Shown: positions 52,553 through 60,017 of the stretch, in pieces
Numbering within the stretch: the first letter of the stretch is position 1
Layout: each line of letters begins with the position of its first letter
NCBI RefSeq assembly: GCF_000012725.1
Contig: NC_007406.1
Span: 772,001 to 836,000 of the forward strand
Direction: 5' to 3'
Length of the DNA: 64,000 nt
Source of the DNA: Nitrobacter winogradskyi Nb-255
GTDB taxonomy: Bacteria > Pseudomonadota > Alphaproteobacteria > Rhizobiales > Xanthobacteraceae
Made by a program: the position numbers and the translations under genes
Notes under the pieces: generated by a model
The model's database searches: none
What the model saw: the letters and a program-made list of their open reading frames with translations, nothing else
Told to the model about the DNA's origin: nothing

Positions 52553-54181
52553 ATGAAAGCCACCACGTCCCAGAAGGCCGTCATCTATTGTCGCGTGTCC
52601 AGTAAGAAGCAAGTCCGTGAAGGTGACGGCCTGCGCAGCCAGGAAACCCGCTGCCGCGAATATGCGGCCTATAAAGGCTATGAGATCGTCGGTGTTTTCT
52701 GCGACAGCGTGACCGGCAGCAAGAAGAAGCGCCTGGGGCTCTCCGCCGTGGTGAAACACCTCAAGGCGCACCGCAAGGATGGTTGCGTCGTCATCATCGA
52801 CCACATCGACCGCTTTGCCCGTGACGTGCGCTGGCATTGGGACTTGCGCGATCTGCTACGCGAGGCGGGCGGGAAGCTGGAAAGCCCTTCCATCGAGTTC
52901 GGCGAGGATGCGGATAGCATCCTGCGTGAGAACCTGCTGGCCTCGGTTTCGCAGCATCAGCGCCAGAAGAATGCAGAGCAGACCCGCAACCGCATGCGCG
53001 CACGGGCGATGAATGGCTATTGGGTGTTTCAGGCTCCGATGGGCTACCGCTACGAGCGCGTTGCCGGACACGGCAAGATGCTGGTGCCGCAAGAACCATT
53101 GGCGTCGATCATCGGGGAGGCTCTCGAAGGCTACGCCTCGGGCCGCTTCGAGGGATTGACGGAAGTGAAGCGATTTCTGGAATCCCAGCCCGCGTTCCCG
53201 CGCAACAGTAATGACGAGGTTCACATCGAGCGAATCTCGGAGATTTTCTCGCGCCCGGTCTACGCAGGTCATATCACCATCGAGGACTGGGGCCTTCGGT
53301 TGGTTCCCGGCAAGCATAAGCAGCTGGTCAGTCTCGCCACATGGCAGGCTGTGCAGGATCGGCGTTCCGGCACGGCAAAGGCTCCGGCGCGGGCCGATAT
53401 CAGCGAAGACTTCCCGCTGCGCGGCTTCGTCTCCTGCGGCTGCTGCGGCAAGCCGCTGACCGCTTGCTGGTCGAAGGGCCGCAGCGCCCGCTATCCCTAC
53501 TATCTCTGCGATACGCGGGGCTGCCCGGAATCACGCAAGTCGATCCGCCGCGACGCGATCGAGGGCGAGTTCGAGACGCTGCTGACCTCGCTCAAACCGA
53601 CTGAGGGATTGTTCAATGTCGCCTTCGCGATGTTCCGCGATCTCTGGGAAGCGAAGCTCGCGAGCCAGCATTCTCAGGGCGGTACGCTTAAGAAGGAAAT
53701 CGCCCTGATCGAGCGCAAGGTCGATGCGTTGCTAGACCGGATCGTGGACGCGGACAGTGATTCCATCGTCAGAGCCTATGAGAAGCGCATCCGTGATCTC
53801 GAAACGCAGAAGGCTCTGATGCGGGATCGTATCGCGAATTGCGGTAGGCCGCTCACCAGCTTTTCCGAAGCTTATCGAACCGCCTTCGACTTTCTCGCAA
53901 ACCCTTGCAAACTCTGGCACTCGGAGAAGATCGAGGATCGCCGCGCCGTGCTCAAGCTGGCCTTCGCCGAGCGTCTGATCTACGTGCGCGGGGAGGGTTA
54001 TCGAACCGCCCAATTCTCCATGCCATTCAAACTCATAGGAGGTGCTGAAATGAATGAAAAAGAGATGGTGCCCCTGGCCGGAATCGAACCAGCACTCCTT
54101 GCGGAACTCGATTTTGAGTCGAGCGCGTCTACCAGTTCCGCCACAGGGGCATTCGCGAGTCACATCCGAATGCGGCCATGA
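52553..54181 (+). CDS. Large serine recombinase (site-specific integrase of the element)
   Basis: 542 residues. Resolvase-type catalytic domain with AVIYCRVSSKKQ (catalytic Ser16 next to Arg14) and IDHIDRFARD (the conserved Arg pair region), then the recombinase domain (MGYRYERVAG ... ISEIFSRPVYAGHITIEDWG), a zinc-ribbon (SCGCCGKPLTACWSKG ... YYLCDTRGC) and a coiled coil near residues 375-430. The last 38 codons lie within and beyond the tRNA-Leu gene, so the C-terminus is partly tRNA sequence read as protein. Integrates and excises the element at the 3' end of that tRNA gene. Confidence 0.9.
   Translation: MKATTSQKAVIYCRVSSKKQVREGDGLRSQETRCREYAAYKGYEIVGVFCDSVTGSKKKRLGLSAVVKHLKAHRKDGCVVIIDHIDRFARDVRWHWDLRDLLREAGGKLESPSIEFGEDADSILRENLLASVSQHQRQKNAEQTRNRMRARAMNGYWVFQAPMGYRYERVAGHGKMLVPQEPLASIIGEALEGYASGRFEGLTEVKRFLESQPAFPRNSNDEVHIERISEIFSRPVYAGHITIEDWGLRLVPGKHKQLVSLATWQAVQDRRSGTAKAPARADISEDFPLRGFVSCGCCGKPLTACWSKGRSARYPYYLCDTRGCPESRKSIRRDAIEGEFETLLTSLKPTEGLFNVAFAMFRDLWEAKLASQHSQGGTLKKEIALIERKVDALLDRIVDADSDSIVRAYEKRIRDLETQKALMRDRIANCGRPLTSFSEAYRTAFDFLANPCKLWHSEKIEDRRAVLKLAFAERLIYVRGEGYRTAQFSMPFKLIGGAEMNEKEMVPLAGIEPALLAELDFESSASTSSATGAFASHIRMRP
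54066..54150 (-). tRNA. tRNA-Leu (anticodon CAA)
   Basis: 85 bases including the encoded CCA. Acceptor stem GCCCCTG/CAGGGGC, a long D-loop (TGGTAGACGCG), anticodon stem CTCGA/TCGAG with loop CTCAAAA (anticodon CAA), a class II variable arm and a T-loop TTCGATT. It is the intact target of the mobile element on the left and is overlapped by the 3' end of the recombinase gene. Confidence 0.96.
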
Positions 54182-54402
54182 CCTTACGAAGCGGAGCGGA
54201 CTATAGCGGCCGATCCTTGCCGGTCAACCCGGCCGCGCTAGGTGTGATGTTGCGTCAGGGGGGGCTTGGTCCGAAGGACCGCGGAAGGCGGCGGGCTGCC
54301 GGCTCGACAGCGGCAAGGCTCGCGGGCTATAGAGCATCTCCCGGCTAAGCGGAATCTGGTTCGTGAAGACAACGCGTCAGACCAAATGATAGAGCGCCCA
54401 TC

Positions 54403-54927
54403 GTGAAACCCGCCTCCGCAGCCGGCAACAGAAAAACCGCTTTCGCTGCGGCGCTGGCCGTCGCCTTCATCGCTGCGGCGACCCTCGCAGGCGCATGGTT
54501 CTTTCAGCTTGTGCTGGAGATCCTGCCGTGTCCGCTCTGCCTTCAGCAGCGCTATGCTTACTACTTTGCGATCCCTTTCGCCCTGCTTTTGGCCTTTGCC
54601 ATCGCGAAGGGCGCGCCACGCTGCCTCATCATACCGCCTCTCGCCGTTCTCGCGCTGGCCGCGCTGGGCAACGCCGGGTTCGGCGCCTATCATGCCGGAG
54701 TGGAGTGGGGCTTCTGGCCGGGGCCTGCCGAATGCAGCGGATCGGTGCTCGATCTGGGCAAGGGAAGCCTGCTTGAAAATCTCGACAGAGTGAAGGTCGT
54801 GCGTTGCGACGAAGTGCAGTGGCGCTTCCTCGGCCTGTCGCTGGCCGGCTACAACGCGCTGATCTCTCTGCTGATGGCGGCAATCGCGGGATGGGGGATC
54901 GCGGCTTTGGCGGGCAAGGTTCGGTAA
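54403..54927 (+). CDS. dsbB: DsbB-type disulfide bond formation protein
   Basis: 174 residues with four membrane helices. First periplasmic loop has the redox pair CPLC (LPCPLCLQQRYAYY); the second loop has PAECSG and VVRCDEVQW. It reoxidises periplasmic DsbA using quinone. The 221 bp between it and the tRNA hold no gene. A DsbA-like gene occurs 1.1 kb downstream. Confidence 0.88.
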   Translation: MKPASAAGNRKTAFAAALAVAFIAAATLAGAWFFQLVLEILPCPLCLQQRYAYYFAIPFALLLAFAIAKGAPRCLIIPPLAVLALAALGNAGFGAYHAGVEWGFWPGPAECSGSVLDLGKGSLLENLDRVKVVRCDEVQWRFLGLSLAGYNALISLLMAAIAGWGIAALAGKVR

Positions 54928-55006
54928 GCCAGAGTTTGGGACTCTGTGTAGACGGTCTTGGGACTGGCGGTCCTGATTGACGGACTTCGCTGGCGGAAGA
55001 ACAAAG

Positions 55007-55100
55007 CGGCGCGGTTTGCCGCCCGCATCCGCTCGCAAAAATACTGGAATCGATCACACGATGATTGAGGATCGATTTGATCCACAATCATCGTGATTAA
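55007..55100 (+). repeat. Dispersed repeat family B with a 39-bp palindrome
   Basis: Blocks GGCGCGGTTTGCCGCCCGC and CGCAAAAATACTGGAATCGA correspond to the other copies; at 55057-55095 arms CACGATGATT / AATCATCGTG enclose GGATC / GATCC. Lies between dsbB and the PsiF-like gene. Confidence 0.75.
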
Positions 55101-55114
55101 TCTAATGAGCGGGA

Positions 55115-55387
55115 TCAGTTCGGCTGGGCCGCCTTGGCCTTGCATTCGGCGCGGAATTTCTTGCGTTCCTTGCCGCGCAGGCCCTTGGCGTCGGCTTCCT
55201 TCGTGCATTCGAGCGAAGCTGTGGAATTCGCCTTCTGGGCCTTCTGGGTCTTGTGAGCCTTCTTTGCGGTGGACGCCGCCTTTGAAGCCGCCGCGGGCGC
55301 TTCGGTTGCGGGGGCTTGGGCGAATGCCGTTGCGCCAAGCAGCAGCGATGCCGCGACGACCGCTATGACGCGGGGAAACATGGTCAT
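55115..55387 (-). CDS. PsiF-repeat family periplasmic protein
   Basis: 90 residues from ATG 55387 (GAGGG upstream). Signal peptide FPRVIAVVAASLLLGATAFAQA, an Ala/Lys-rich middle and one PsiF motif (ECTKEADAKGLRGKERKKFR). The family was named for phosphate-starvation induction in Escherichia coli; its function is unknown. Divergent from the related plus-strand gene at 55565. Confidence 0.8.
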   Translation of the reverse strand: MTMFPRVIAVVAASLLLGATAFAQAPATEAPAAASKAASTAKKAHKTQKAQKANSTASLECTKEADAKGLRGKERKKFRAECKAKAAQPN

Positions 55388-55463
55388 GGGAAATCCCTCA
55401 GGTTGATGACGGCCGCACCATCGCGGAGCCGGGCTGAACGGTGGGTGAACGGCGGCGAGCGGA

Positions 55464-55520
55464 TTGCTGTTTTGAAGCGCTTCCTTCACGCGAACCGATT
55501 TCCACTTCGCCCGAAACGCG
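55464..55520 (+). repeat. Family A repeat, short right-end fragment
   Basis: Matches only the last 55 bp of the element (TTGAAGCGCTTCCTTCACGC ... CCACTTCGCCCGAAACGC). Confidence 0.65.
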
Positions 55521-55564
55521 ATAGGATCGATCCACCATCCTTCAGGCCCCGGAAAGATAGAGTC

Positions 55565-56005
55565 ATGACAGGTTATCTAAAACTGCTTGGCGCCGTGACG
55601 GCGTCAGGTCTGCTTGGGCTTTCGGCGTTGCCCGCCGACGCGCTGACGGCGCAGGAGTGCAGCGCCAAGTATCAGGCCGCGAAATCAGCGGGCACCCTCG
55701 ACGGCCAGAAATGGAACGATTTCCGCAAGGCTCATTGCGGAGCGGCGGCGACGGCCCCGGAGGCGGCCGAAGCGTCCGCGCCGACGACCGCAGCAGCTCC
55801 TTCGGCCACGTCAGCCGACAACGCGGTTTTCCCATCTGCGGTGTCGTCGAAATATGCCGGTGAATCCGCTGGCAAGGCGCGCAGGCATACCTGCCTCGAT
55901 CAATACAAGGCCAACAAGTCCAGCAACGCCAATGGCGGGATGAAATGGATCATGAAGGGCGGCGGCTACTATAGCGAGTGCACCAAGCGGCTGAAGGGCG
56001 CCTGA
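55565..56005 (+). CDS. Secreted PsiF-like protein with Cys motifs, unknown function
   Basis: 146 residues from ATG 55565. Signal peptide MTGYLKLLGAVTASGLLGLSALPADA, then LTAQECSAKYQAAKSAGTLD and WNDFRKAHCG, a block common in rhizobial secreted proteins, an Ala/Pro linker and a second Cys block (RRHTCLDQYKANKSS ... YYSECTKRLK). The two C-x(n)-C blocks probably form disulfides. The stop is six bases before the DsbA-like gene, so the two are likely co-transcribed. Confidence 0.78.
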   Translation: MTGYLKLLGAVTASGLLGLSALPADALTAQECSAKYQAAKSAGTLDGQKWNDFRKAHCGAAATAPEAAEASAPTTAAAPSATSADNAVFPSAVSSKYAGESAGKARRHTCLDQYKANKSSNANGGMKWIMKGGGYYSECTKRLKGA

Positions 56006-56011
56006 TCGATC

Positions 56012-56680
56012 ATGCCGGAATCGCGGGACCCGTTCGGCGCCCCGACAAGGCGCGGGCTGCTGCGAGCCTTCGGCCTGGGAATGGTGACGGCGGGTCTGAC
56101 GCACGCGCCGACACTGGCCGAGACGCCTGACAATATTCTGACGGAAGCCCGCGTGTTGCGCGACCCGGAAATTCCGGCGGCGGGCAATGCGCAGGGCGAC
56201 ATCACGATCGTCGAATATCTCGATTTCAACTGCTCCTACTGCCGCAAGCTCGCGCCGGGACTCGCTCAGGTGGTGCGCGACGACGGCAAGGTCCGGCTGA
56301 TCTTCAAGGATTGGCCGATCCTCGGCCCCGTCTCGGTCTATGCGTCGCGTCTGGCGCTGGCGTCCAGGTATCAGGACAAGTTCGTCGTCGCGCACGAAGC
56401 CCTGATCAATACGCGTTCACGTCTGACCGAACCGCGTGTTCGCGCATTGATGGCTGATGCGAAGATCGATGTAGATCGCGCGATCAAGGACATGGCCGCC
56501 AACGCCGGCGCGATCGACGCCGTTCTGAAGCGCAACAACGATCAGGCGGCGGCCTTCGGATTCAACGGGACGCCTTCATTCATTATCGGGAAGTTCCGCG
56601 TGCCCGGCGTACTGACCACGGCGCAATTCGTCCAGGCCATCGCGGACGCGCGCAAGGCCGTCGCCGCGAAGACCAGGTGA
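56012..56680 (+). CDS. DsbA-family periplasmic thiol oxidoreductase
   Basis: 222 residues. A twin-arginine-like N-terminus (RRGLLRAFGLGMVTAGL) followed by a DsbA fold: active site DFNCSYCRKLAP, then a helical insert, and the cis-Pro loop FNGTPSFIIGKFRVPG. Resembles BdbD/ScsC-like enzymes. Partners could be DsbB 1.1 kb upstream and Cys-rich secreted proteins such as the adjacent PsiF-like protein. Confidence 0.85.
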   Translation: MPESRDPFGAPTRRGLLRAFGLGMVTAGLTHAPTLAETPDNILTEARVLRDPEIPAAGNAQGDITIVEYLDFNCSYCRKLAPGLAQVVRDDGKVRLIFKDWPILGPVSVYASRLALASRYQDKFVVAHEALINTRSRLTEPRVRALMADAKIDVDRAIKDMAANAGAIDAVLKRNNDQAAAFGFNGTPSFIIGKFRVPGVLTTAQFVQAIADARKAVAAKTR

Positions 56681-56717
56681 AAGCATACGGACCGGCGCGG
56701 ACGTCAGGTCAGCAGGC

Positions 56718-57140
56718 TCACGTCGCGTTCGTGGAAGCCTGCGGCGGCCACGGCCGGTCAGGCCGGTAGAACACCGCGATCTTCAGGCTTTCAGCGATGC
56801 GTTCGGCCTTTTCCATGAAGGCCGCGCGGATCGGCTCGTCGCACAGTTCGCGGCAGGTTTCGTCGAAGAGCGCGAGCCATTGGGTGAACAGATCCGGCCT
56901 CATGCCCGGTATCGCCATGTGCTTCATCATGGGATTGCCCTTGTAGCGGCCGGTGGTCAGCATCACCGAGGACCAGAACGCGTACATCTTCTCAAGATGG
57001 TGCGGCCAGTTATCCTTGATCTTGTTCTCGAAGACCGGGCCCAGCTCGGCGTCGGCGCGCACCTTCGTATAAAAGGCGTCGACGAGCCGGCGGATGCCGT
57101 CCTCGGTTACATCATCCATTTTGTCGGACACGAGTGTCAT
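56718..57140 (-). CDS. Group III truncated haemoglobin
   Basis: 140 residues. Truncated 2-on-2 globin with the group III pattern: LVDAFYTKVRADAELGPVF, HHLEKMYAFWSSVMLTTG, GNPMMKHMAIPG (haem-ligating His) and WLALFDETCRELC. Group III globins bind O2 and NO; near an NsrR-type regulator a role in NO tolerance is likely. The start overlaps the stop of the small membrane-protein gene (ATGA), giving a two-gene operon. Confidence 0.9.
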   Translation of the reverse strand: MTLVSDKMDDVTEDGIRRLVDAFYTKVRADAELGPVFENKIKDNWPHHLEKMYAFWSSVMLTTGRYKGNPMMKHMAIPGMRPDLFTQWLALFDETCRELCDEPIRAAFMEKAERIAESLKIAVFYRPDRPWPPQASTNAT

Positions 57141-57319
57141 ACGAGAAACGCCATTGCGATGACGCCGGCCACTGTCCAGATCAACGAGTTAACCGGCATA
57201 TGGACCAGATGGGAATAGTCCCCGGAGTTATTGCGAGTTCCGAGAGCGTTGCAGACGGCTGTCCCCGGCAGCAGCAAACGCTTCGCGACGATGCCGCTGA
57301 CCGTGGCGCTCTTGCTCAT
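57137..57319 (-). CDS. Small membrane protein co-transcribed with the truncated haemoglobin
   Basis: 60 residues from ATG 57319 with GAGGAG seven bases upstream. N-terminus MSKSATVSGIVAKRLLLPG, a central stretch with CNALGTRNNSGDYSHLVHMP and one membrane helix SLIWTVAGVIAMAFLV. Its stop overlaps the globin start by four bases. No family recognised. The tight link with a globin under an NsrR-type regulator suggests a nitrosative-stress role. Confidence 0.72.
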   Translation of the reverse strand: MSKSATVSGIVAKRLLLPGTAVCNALGTRNNSGDYSHLVHMPVNSLIWTVAGVIAMAFLV

Positions 57320-57368
57320 GAAAAGCTCCTCTACAAAAGCCGGTGTTTCTATACATCGGCGGTTGCAC

Positions 57369-57395
57369 AAAAGCAATATCTTGAATATAGCTTTT
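57369..57395. promoter_or_regulatory. Candidate NsrR operator (27-bp palindrome)
   Basis: Imperfect palindrome with half-sites AAAAGCAATAT and ATATAGCTTTT around a five-base centre; 10 of 13 pairs match. It lies midway between the divergent NsrR-type regulator and membrane-protein/globin genes. It has the AT-rich two-half-site form of NsrR boxes (AAGATGCAT-type halves), but the bases differ. Confidence 0.5.
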
Positions 57396-57422
57396 ACGTG
57401 ACCATCTCGCGGGGAAGTATGC

Positions 57423-57875
57423 ATGCGCCTCACCACCTATTCGGACTACGCGTTGCGGGTGCTGATGTATCTCGCGCTCAAGTCCGATGGGCTGTCGACC
57501 ATCGCCGAGATCGCCGGAAGCTATAACGTTTCCGAGGCTCACCTGATGAAGGTGGTTCATCAGCTGGGGGTGGCGGGATATATCGAAACCGTGCGCGGTC
57601 GCGGCGGCGGACTGCGTCTCGCCAGGCCCGTCGAGGCGATCGGGCTGGCGGAAGTCATTCGCATGACCGAGCCGGATATGGCGGTCGTGTCGTGCCTGAA
57701 GCCGCTGAACGCGCCCTGCAAGATCAATCCCTGTTGCGTGCTCAAGCGCGCGATGGAGCGCGCGCAGCAGGCTTTCATGGATGTGCTGGAAGGATATACG
57801 CTGGCCGATCTCGTGGTCCCCAGCGGCCGCCTTTCGAATCTGCTCGGCATCTCTCCGACCGCGTCGACGCAATAG
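57423..57875 (+). CDS. nsrR: Rrf2-family nitric-oxide-sensing repressor, NsrR-type
   Basis: 150 residues. Winged helix (MRLTTYSDYALRVLMYLALK, GYNVSEAHLMKVVHQLGVAG-like segment, RGRGGGLRLARP) and the Cys triad VVSCLKPLNAPCKINPCCVLK that ligates the Fe-S cluster. The Cys pattern C-x(7)-C-x(4)-C-C fits NsrR. The family represses NO-defence genes until NO destroys the cluster. Divergent to the globin operon; its stop overlaps the first base of a family A repeat. Confidence 0.85.
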   Translation: MRLTTYSDYALRVLMYLALKSDGLSTIAEIAGSYNVSEAHLMKVVHQLGVAGYIETVRGRGGGLRLARPVEAIGLAEVIRMTEPDMAVVSCLKPLNAPCKINPCCVLKRAMERAQQAFMDVLEGYTLADLVVPSGRLSNLLGISPTASTQ

Positions 57876-57974
57876 AGCCTTTTCGCTTCTGATGTAATCA
57901 GAAGCGAGGCTCCATATTGTTGTTTTGACGCGTTTTCTTCATGCGAACCGGTATCCACTTCGCTTGAAAACGCT
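57875..57974 (+). repeat. Family A repeat, right half
   Basis: Begins GAGCCTTTTCGCTTC at the nsrR stop codon, carries the CGCTTCTGATGTAATCAGAAGCG hairpin and ends CCACTTCGCTTGAAAACGCT. Confidence 0.85.
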
Positions 57975-57992
57975 CTAAAAGCCAGGTTGTGC

Positions 57993-58964
57993 TCAGTGGA
58001 GTCTCGGCTTCTTCAGCATCCGCGCGCGGTCGGTGGATGTCACCACCACGTCGAATGTGTCTCCTTCGCGATGAAGCGTCAACGGCACGTCGACGCCCGC
58101 GGGGCCCAGCGCCCACAATTTGCGATAGAGCTGGGCCGCGTCCGTTACTTTTTCTCCCTTCAGCGCGAGGATCGCGTCGCCGGCGCGCAGTTCGGCGCGA
58201 TCTGCCGGTCCTTTCGGTACGATGCCGACGGCGGTCACCCTGTTTTCGACCTCGGCGACGTAGATCCCGAGCCAGGGGCGGGCGGGCCTGTTGACCTTTC
58301 CAAACTTCCGCAGGTCGTCGAGGACGGGCTTCAGCAGATCGATCGGCACGTTCATGTTGAGATGTTCGCTGCGGCCGCCTTCCTCCCGCTCGAGTTGCAG
58401 CGAGCCGATTCCGATCAGATCGCCCGAGGCCGAGATCAAGCCGGTGCCGCCCCAGTTGGGGTGCGCGGGGCGGGTGAAGATGGCTTGATCGATGAGGTAT
58501 TCCCAGTAGCCGGCGAACTCCTCCCTTGAGATGATCCGGGCGGCGAGCGAACGGGAGCGTCCGCCGACTCCGGCGACCACGACCGGGTCATTGACGCTGG
58601 CGGCGGCCGACGAACCCAGCGGCAGCGGTTCGAGATCGAGATCACCGAGTGCCTGCACCAGGCCGAAGCCGCTTTCCCGATCGACGCCGACCGTGTCCGC
58701 CTGAACCACGCGGCCGTCCGCGAGATGCAGCCATACGGTTTCCGCCTCGGTGATGACGTAGCCAATCGTCAGAACGAGGCCGTCGTCGATCACGACGCCG
58801 TTCCCGGCCCGCTCGGTGCCGAGGGTGTCCGCCGTGAGGGCATCGGGCGGAACGAAGGAATGCAGCCCGACGACGGCGGACAGCGTGCGGTCCAGATCGA
58901 AACGATAGTCCTCCGGACGCGGCTGAGCGGAGCTTGGCACCTTCCATTGCGTCAATGAGGCCAT
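57993..58964 (-). CDS. DegP/HtrA-like protein with PDZ domain lacking the catalytic triad (pseudoprotease)
   Basis: 323 residues from ATG 58964 (GGAG upstream). Trypsin-like fold and a C-terminal PDZ domain (VENRVTAVGIVPKGPADRAE, DAILALKGEKVTDA). All three catalytic sites are changed: the His motif (usually VLTNHHV) reads VLTIGYVITEA; the Asp position in GVDRESGFGLVQ is Gly; the Ser motif GNSGG reads NWGGTG. Surrounding residues are well conserved, so it is not simply decayed. There is no signal peptide, so it is probably cytoplasmic. A binding or scaffolding role is inferred. Confidence 0.82.
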   Translation of the reverse strand: MASLTQWKVPSSAQPRPEDYRFDLDRTLSAVVGLHSFVPPDALTADTLGTERAGNGVVIDDGLVLTIGYVITEAETVWLHLADGRVVQADTVGVDRESGFGLVQALGDLDLEPLPLGSSAAASVNDPVVVAGVGGRSRSLAARIISREEFAGYWEYLIDQAIFTRPAHPNWGGTGLISASGDLIGIGSLQLEREEGGRSEHLNMNVPIDLLKPVLDDLRKFGKVNRPARPWLGIYVAEVENRVTAVGIVPKGPADRAELRAGDAILALKGEKVTDAAQLYRKLWALGPAGVDVPLTLHREGDTFDVVVTSTDRARMLKKPRLH

Positions 58965-58999
58965 CCGGGTACTCCGTGGCGGTGCGTATGCCAGAGTCT

Positions 59000-59038
59000 G
59001 ATTCAACCACGTTGAATCCGATTCAACCATGTTGAATC
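59000..59038. promoter_or_regulatory. Two tandem 19-bp palindromes, candidate operators
   Basis: GATTCAACCACGTTGAATC at 59000-59018 and GATTCAACCATGTTGAATC at 59020-59038; each is a perfect inverted repeat, they differ by one base, and their centres are 20 bp apart (two helical turns). They lie 36-74 bp upstream of the pseudoprotease start, in the promoter position. Confidence 0.6.
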
Positions 59039-59105
59039 ACACTCGTCGCTTATTGAGAAAGCGGGATGCCGGCAGAAAACCACACCATGCTTTTCCCTTC
59101 TCGCT

Positions 59106-59663
59106 TCAGGGATCGAGTTCGGTGTCCCAATACAGATAGTCCAACCAGCTATCGTGCAGATAGTTCGGCGGGAACAGCCTGCCGTTCCGGTGCAATTGAT
59201 GCACGGTCGGCGCGAACGGCGCCTGGCGTGGAAACATTCCGGCCTGTTGCGGCGTCAGGCTGCCCTTGCGCAGATTGCAGGGCGAGCAGGCCGCGACGAC
59301 GTTGTCCCAGGTGGTTTGACCACCCTTGCTGCGCGGAATGATGTGGTCGAAGGTGAGATCCTCGACGGCCGTGCAATACTGGCACATGAACCTGTCGCGC
59401 AGGAATACGTTGAAGCGGGTGAAGGCGGGGTGGGTCGATGGCTTCACGAAGGATTTTAACGACACCACGCTCGGAAGCTGGATTTCGAATGATGGGCTGC
59501 GCACCGCGCGATCGTAGCGTTCGACAATGTTCACGCGATCAAGGAACACTGCCTTGATCGCGTCCTGCCACGACCAAAGAGACAGCGGGTAGTAACTCAG
59601 CGGCCGGAAGTCTGCGTTCAGGACCAGCACCGGCCAGCCGCCCTGTGAGACATGCGCGTTCAA
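59106..59663 (-). CDS. HNH endonuclease family protein
   Basis: About 185 residues from TTG 59663, preceded by GGAGG and six bases; GTG 59681 is possible but has no site. The N-terminal half (GWPVLVLNADFRPLSYYPLS, WQDAIKAVFLDRVNIVERYD) is the conserved domain of this bacterial HNH family, and the HNH motif is FMCQYCTAVEDLTFDHIIPR with WDNVVAACSPCNLRKGSLTP (two CxxC zinc pairs, DH, N). Its physiological substrate is unknown. Confidence 0.88.
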   Translation of the reverse strand: MNAHVSQGGWPVLVLNADFRPLSYYPLSLWSWQDAIKAVFLDRVNIVERYDRAVRSPSFEIQLPSVVSLKSFVKPSTHPAFTRFNVFLRDRFMCQYCTAVEDLTFDHIIPRSKGGQTTWDNVVAACSPCNLRKGSLTPQQAGMFPRQAPFAPTVHQLHRNGRLFPPNYLHDSWLDYLYWDTELDP

Positions 59664-60017
59664 ATAGCGCCTCCAGAGCACTTTCCTGGCAAAGTCACAC
59701 GCCGGTTCGCCGCGGAAAATGCATCTATATTTATACTTATGCCTGAATGAACTCTGACCGCAAAACCGGCACTTTGCGGAGCACCCCCAGTTCCATATTC
59801 CGGCCGCATCGACCCAGAGACGGCCCAGGACGACATACTACAGGCAGCGTGACGGGATTGTGAAGAGCGCAAGCTCTGCTTTTCGGGTGGACCACGCTCG
59901 CAAGTGGGCATGGGGGACTGCCGCCGGATCGAAGCGCGCTTGCCCATTCCATCTCTTACATTCTCTAATAGCCTCCGCGCGACGCGAAGTGGAAACCGCT
60001 ACCTTGATTGATTGCAG

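Noticed and set aside
54060-54181. C-terminal peptide VPLAGIEPALLAELDFES as a protein domain
   Set aside because: This is the known artefact of translating a tRNA-Leu gene, not a domain.
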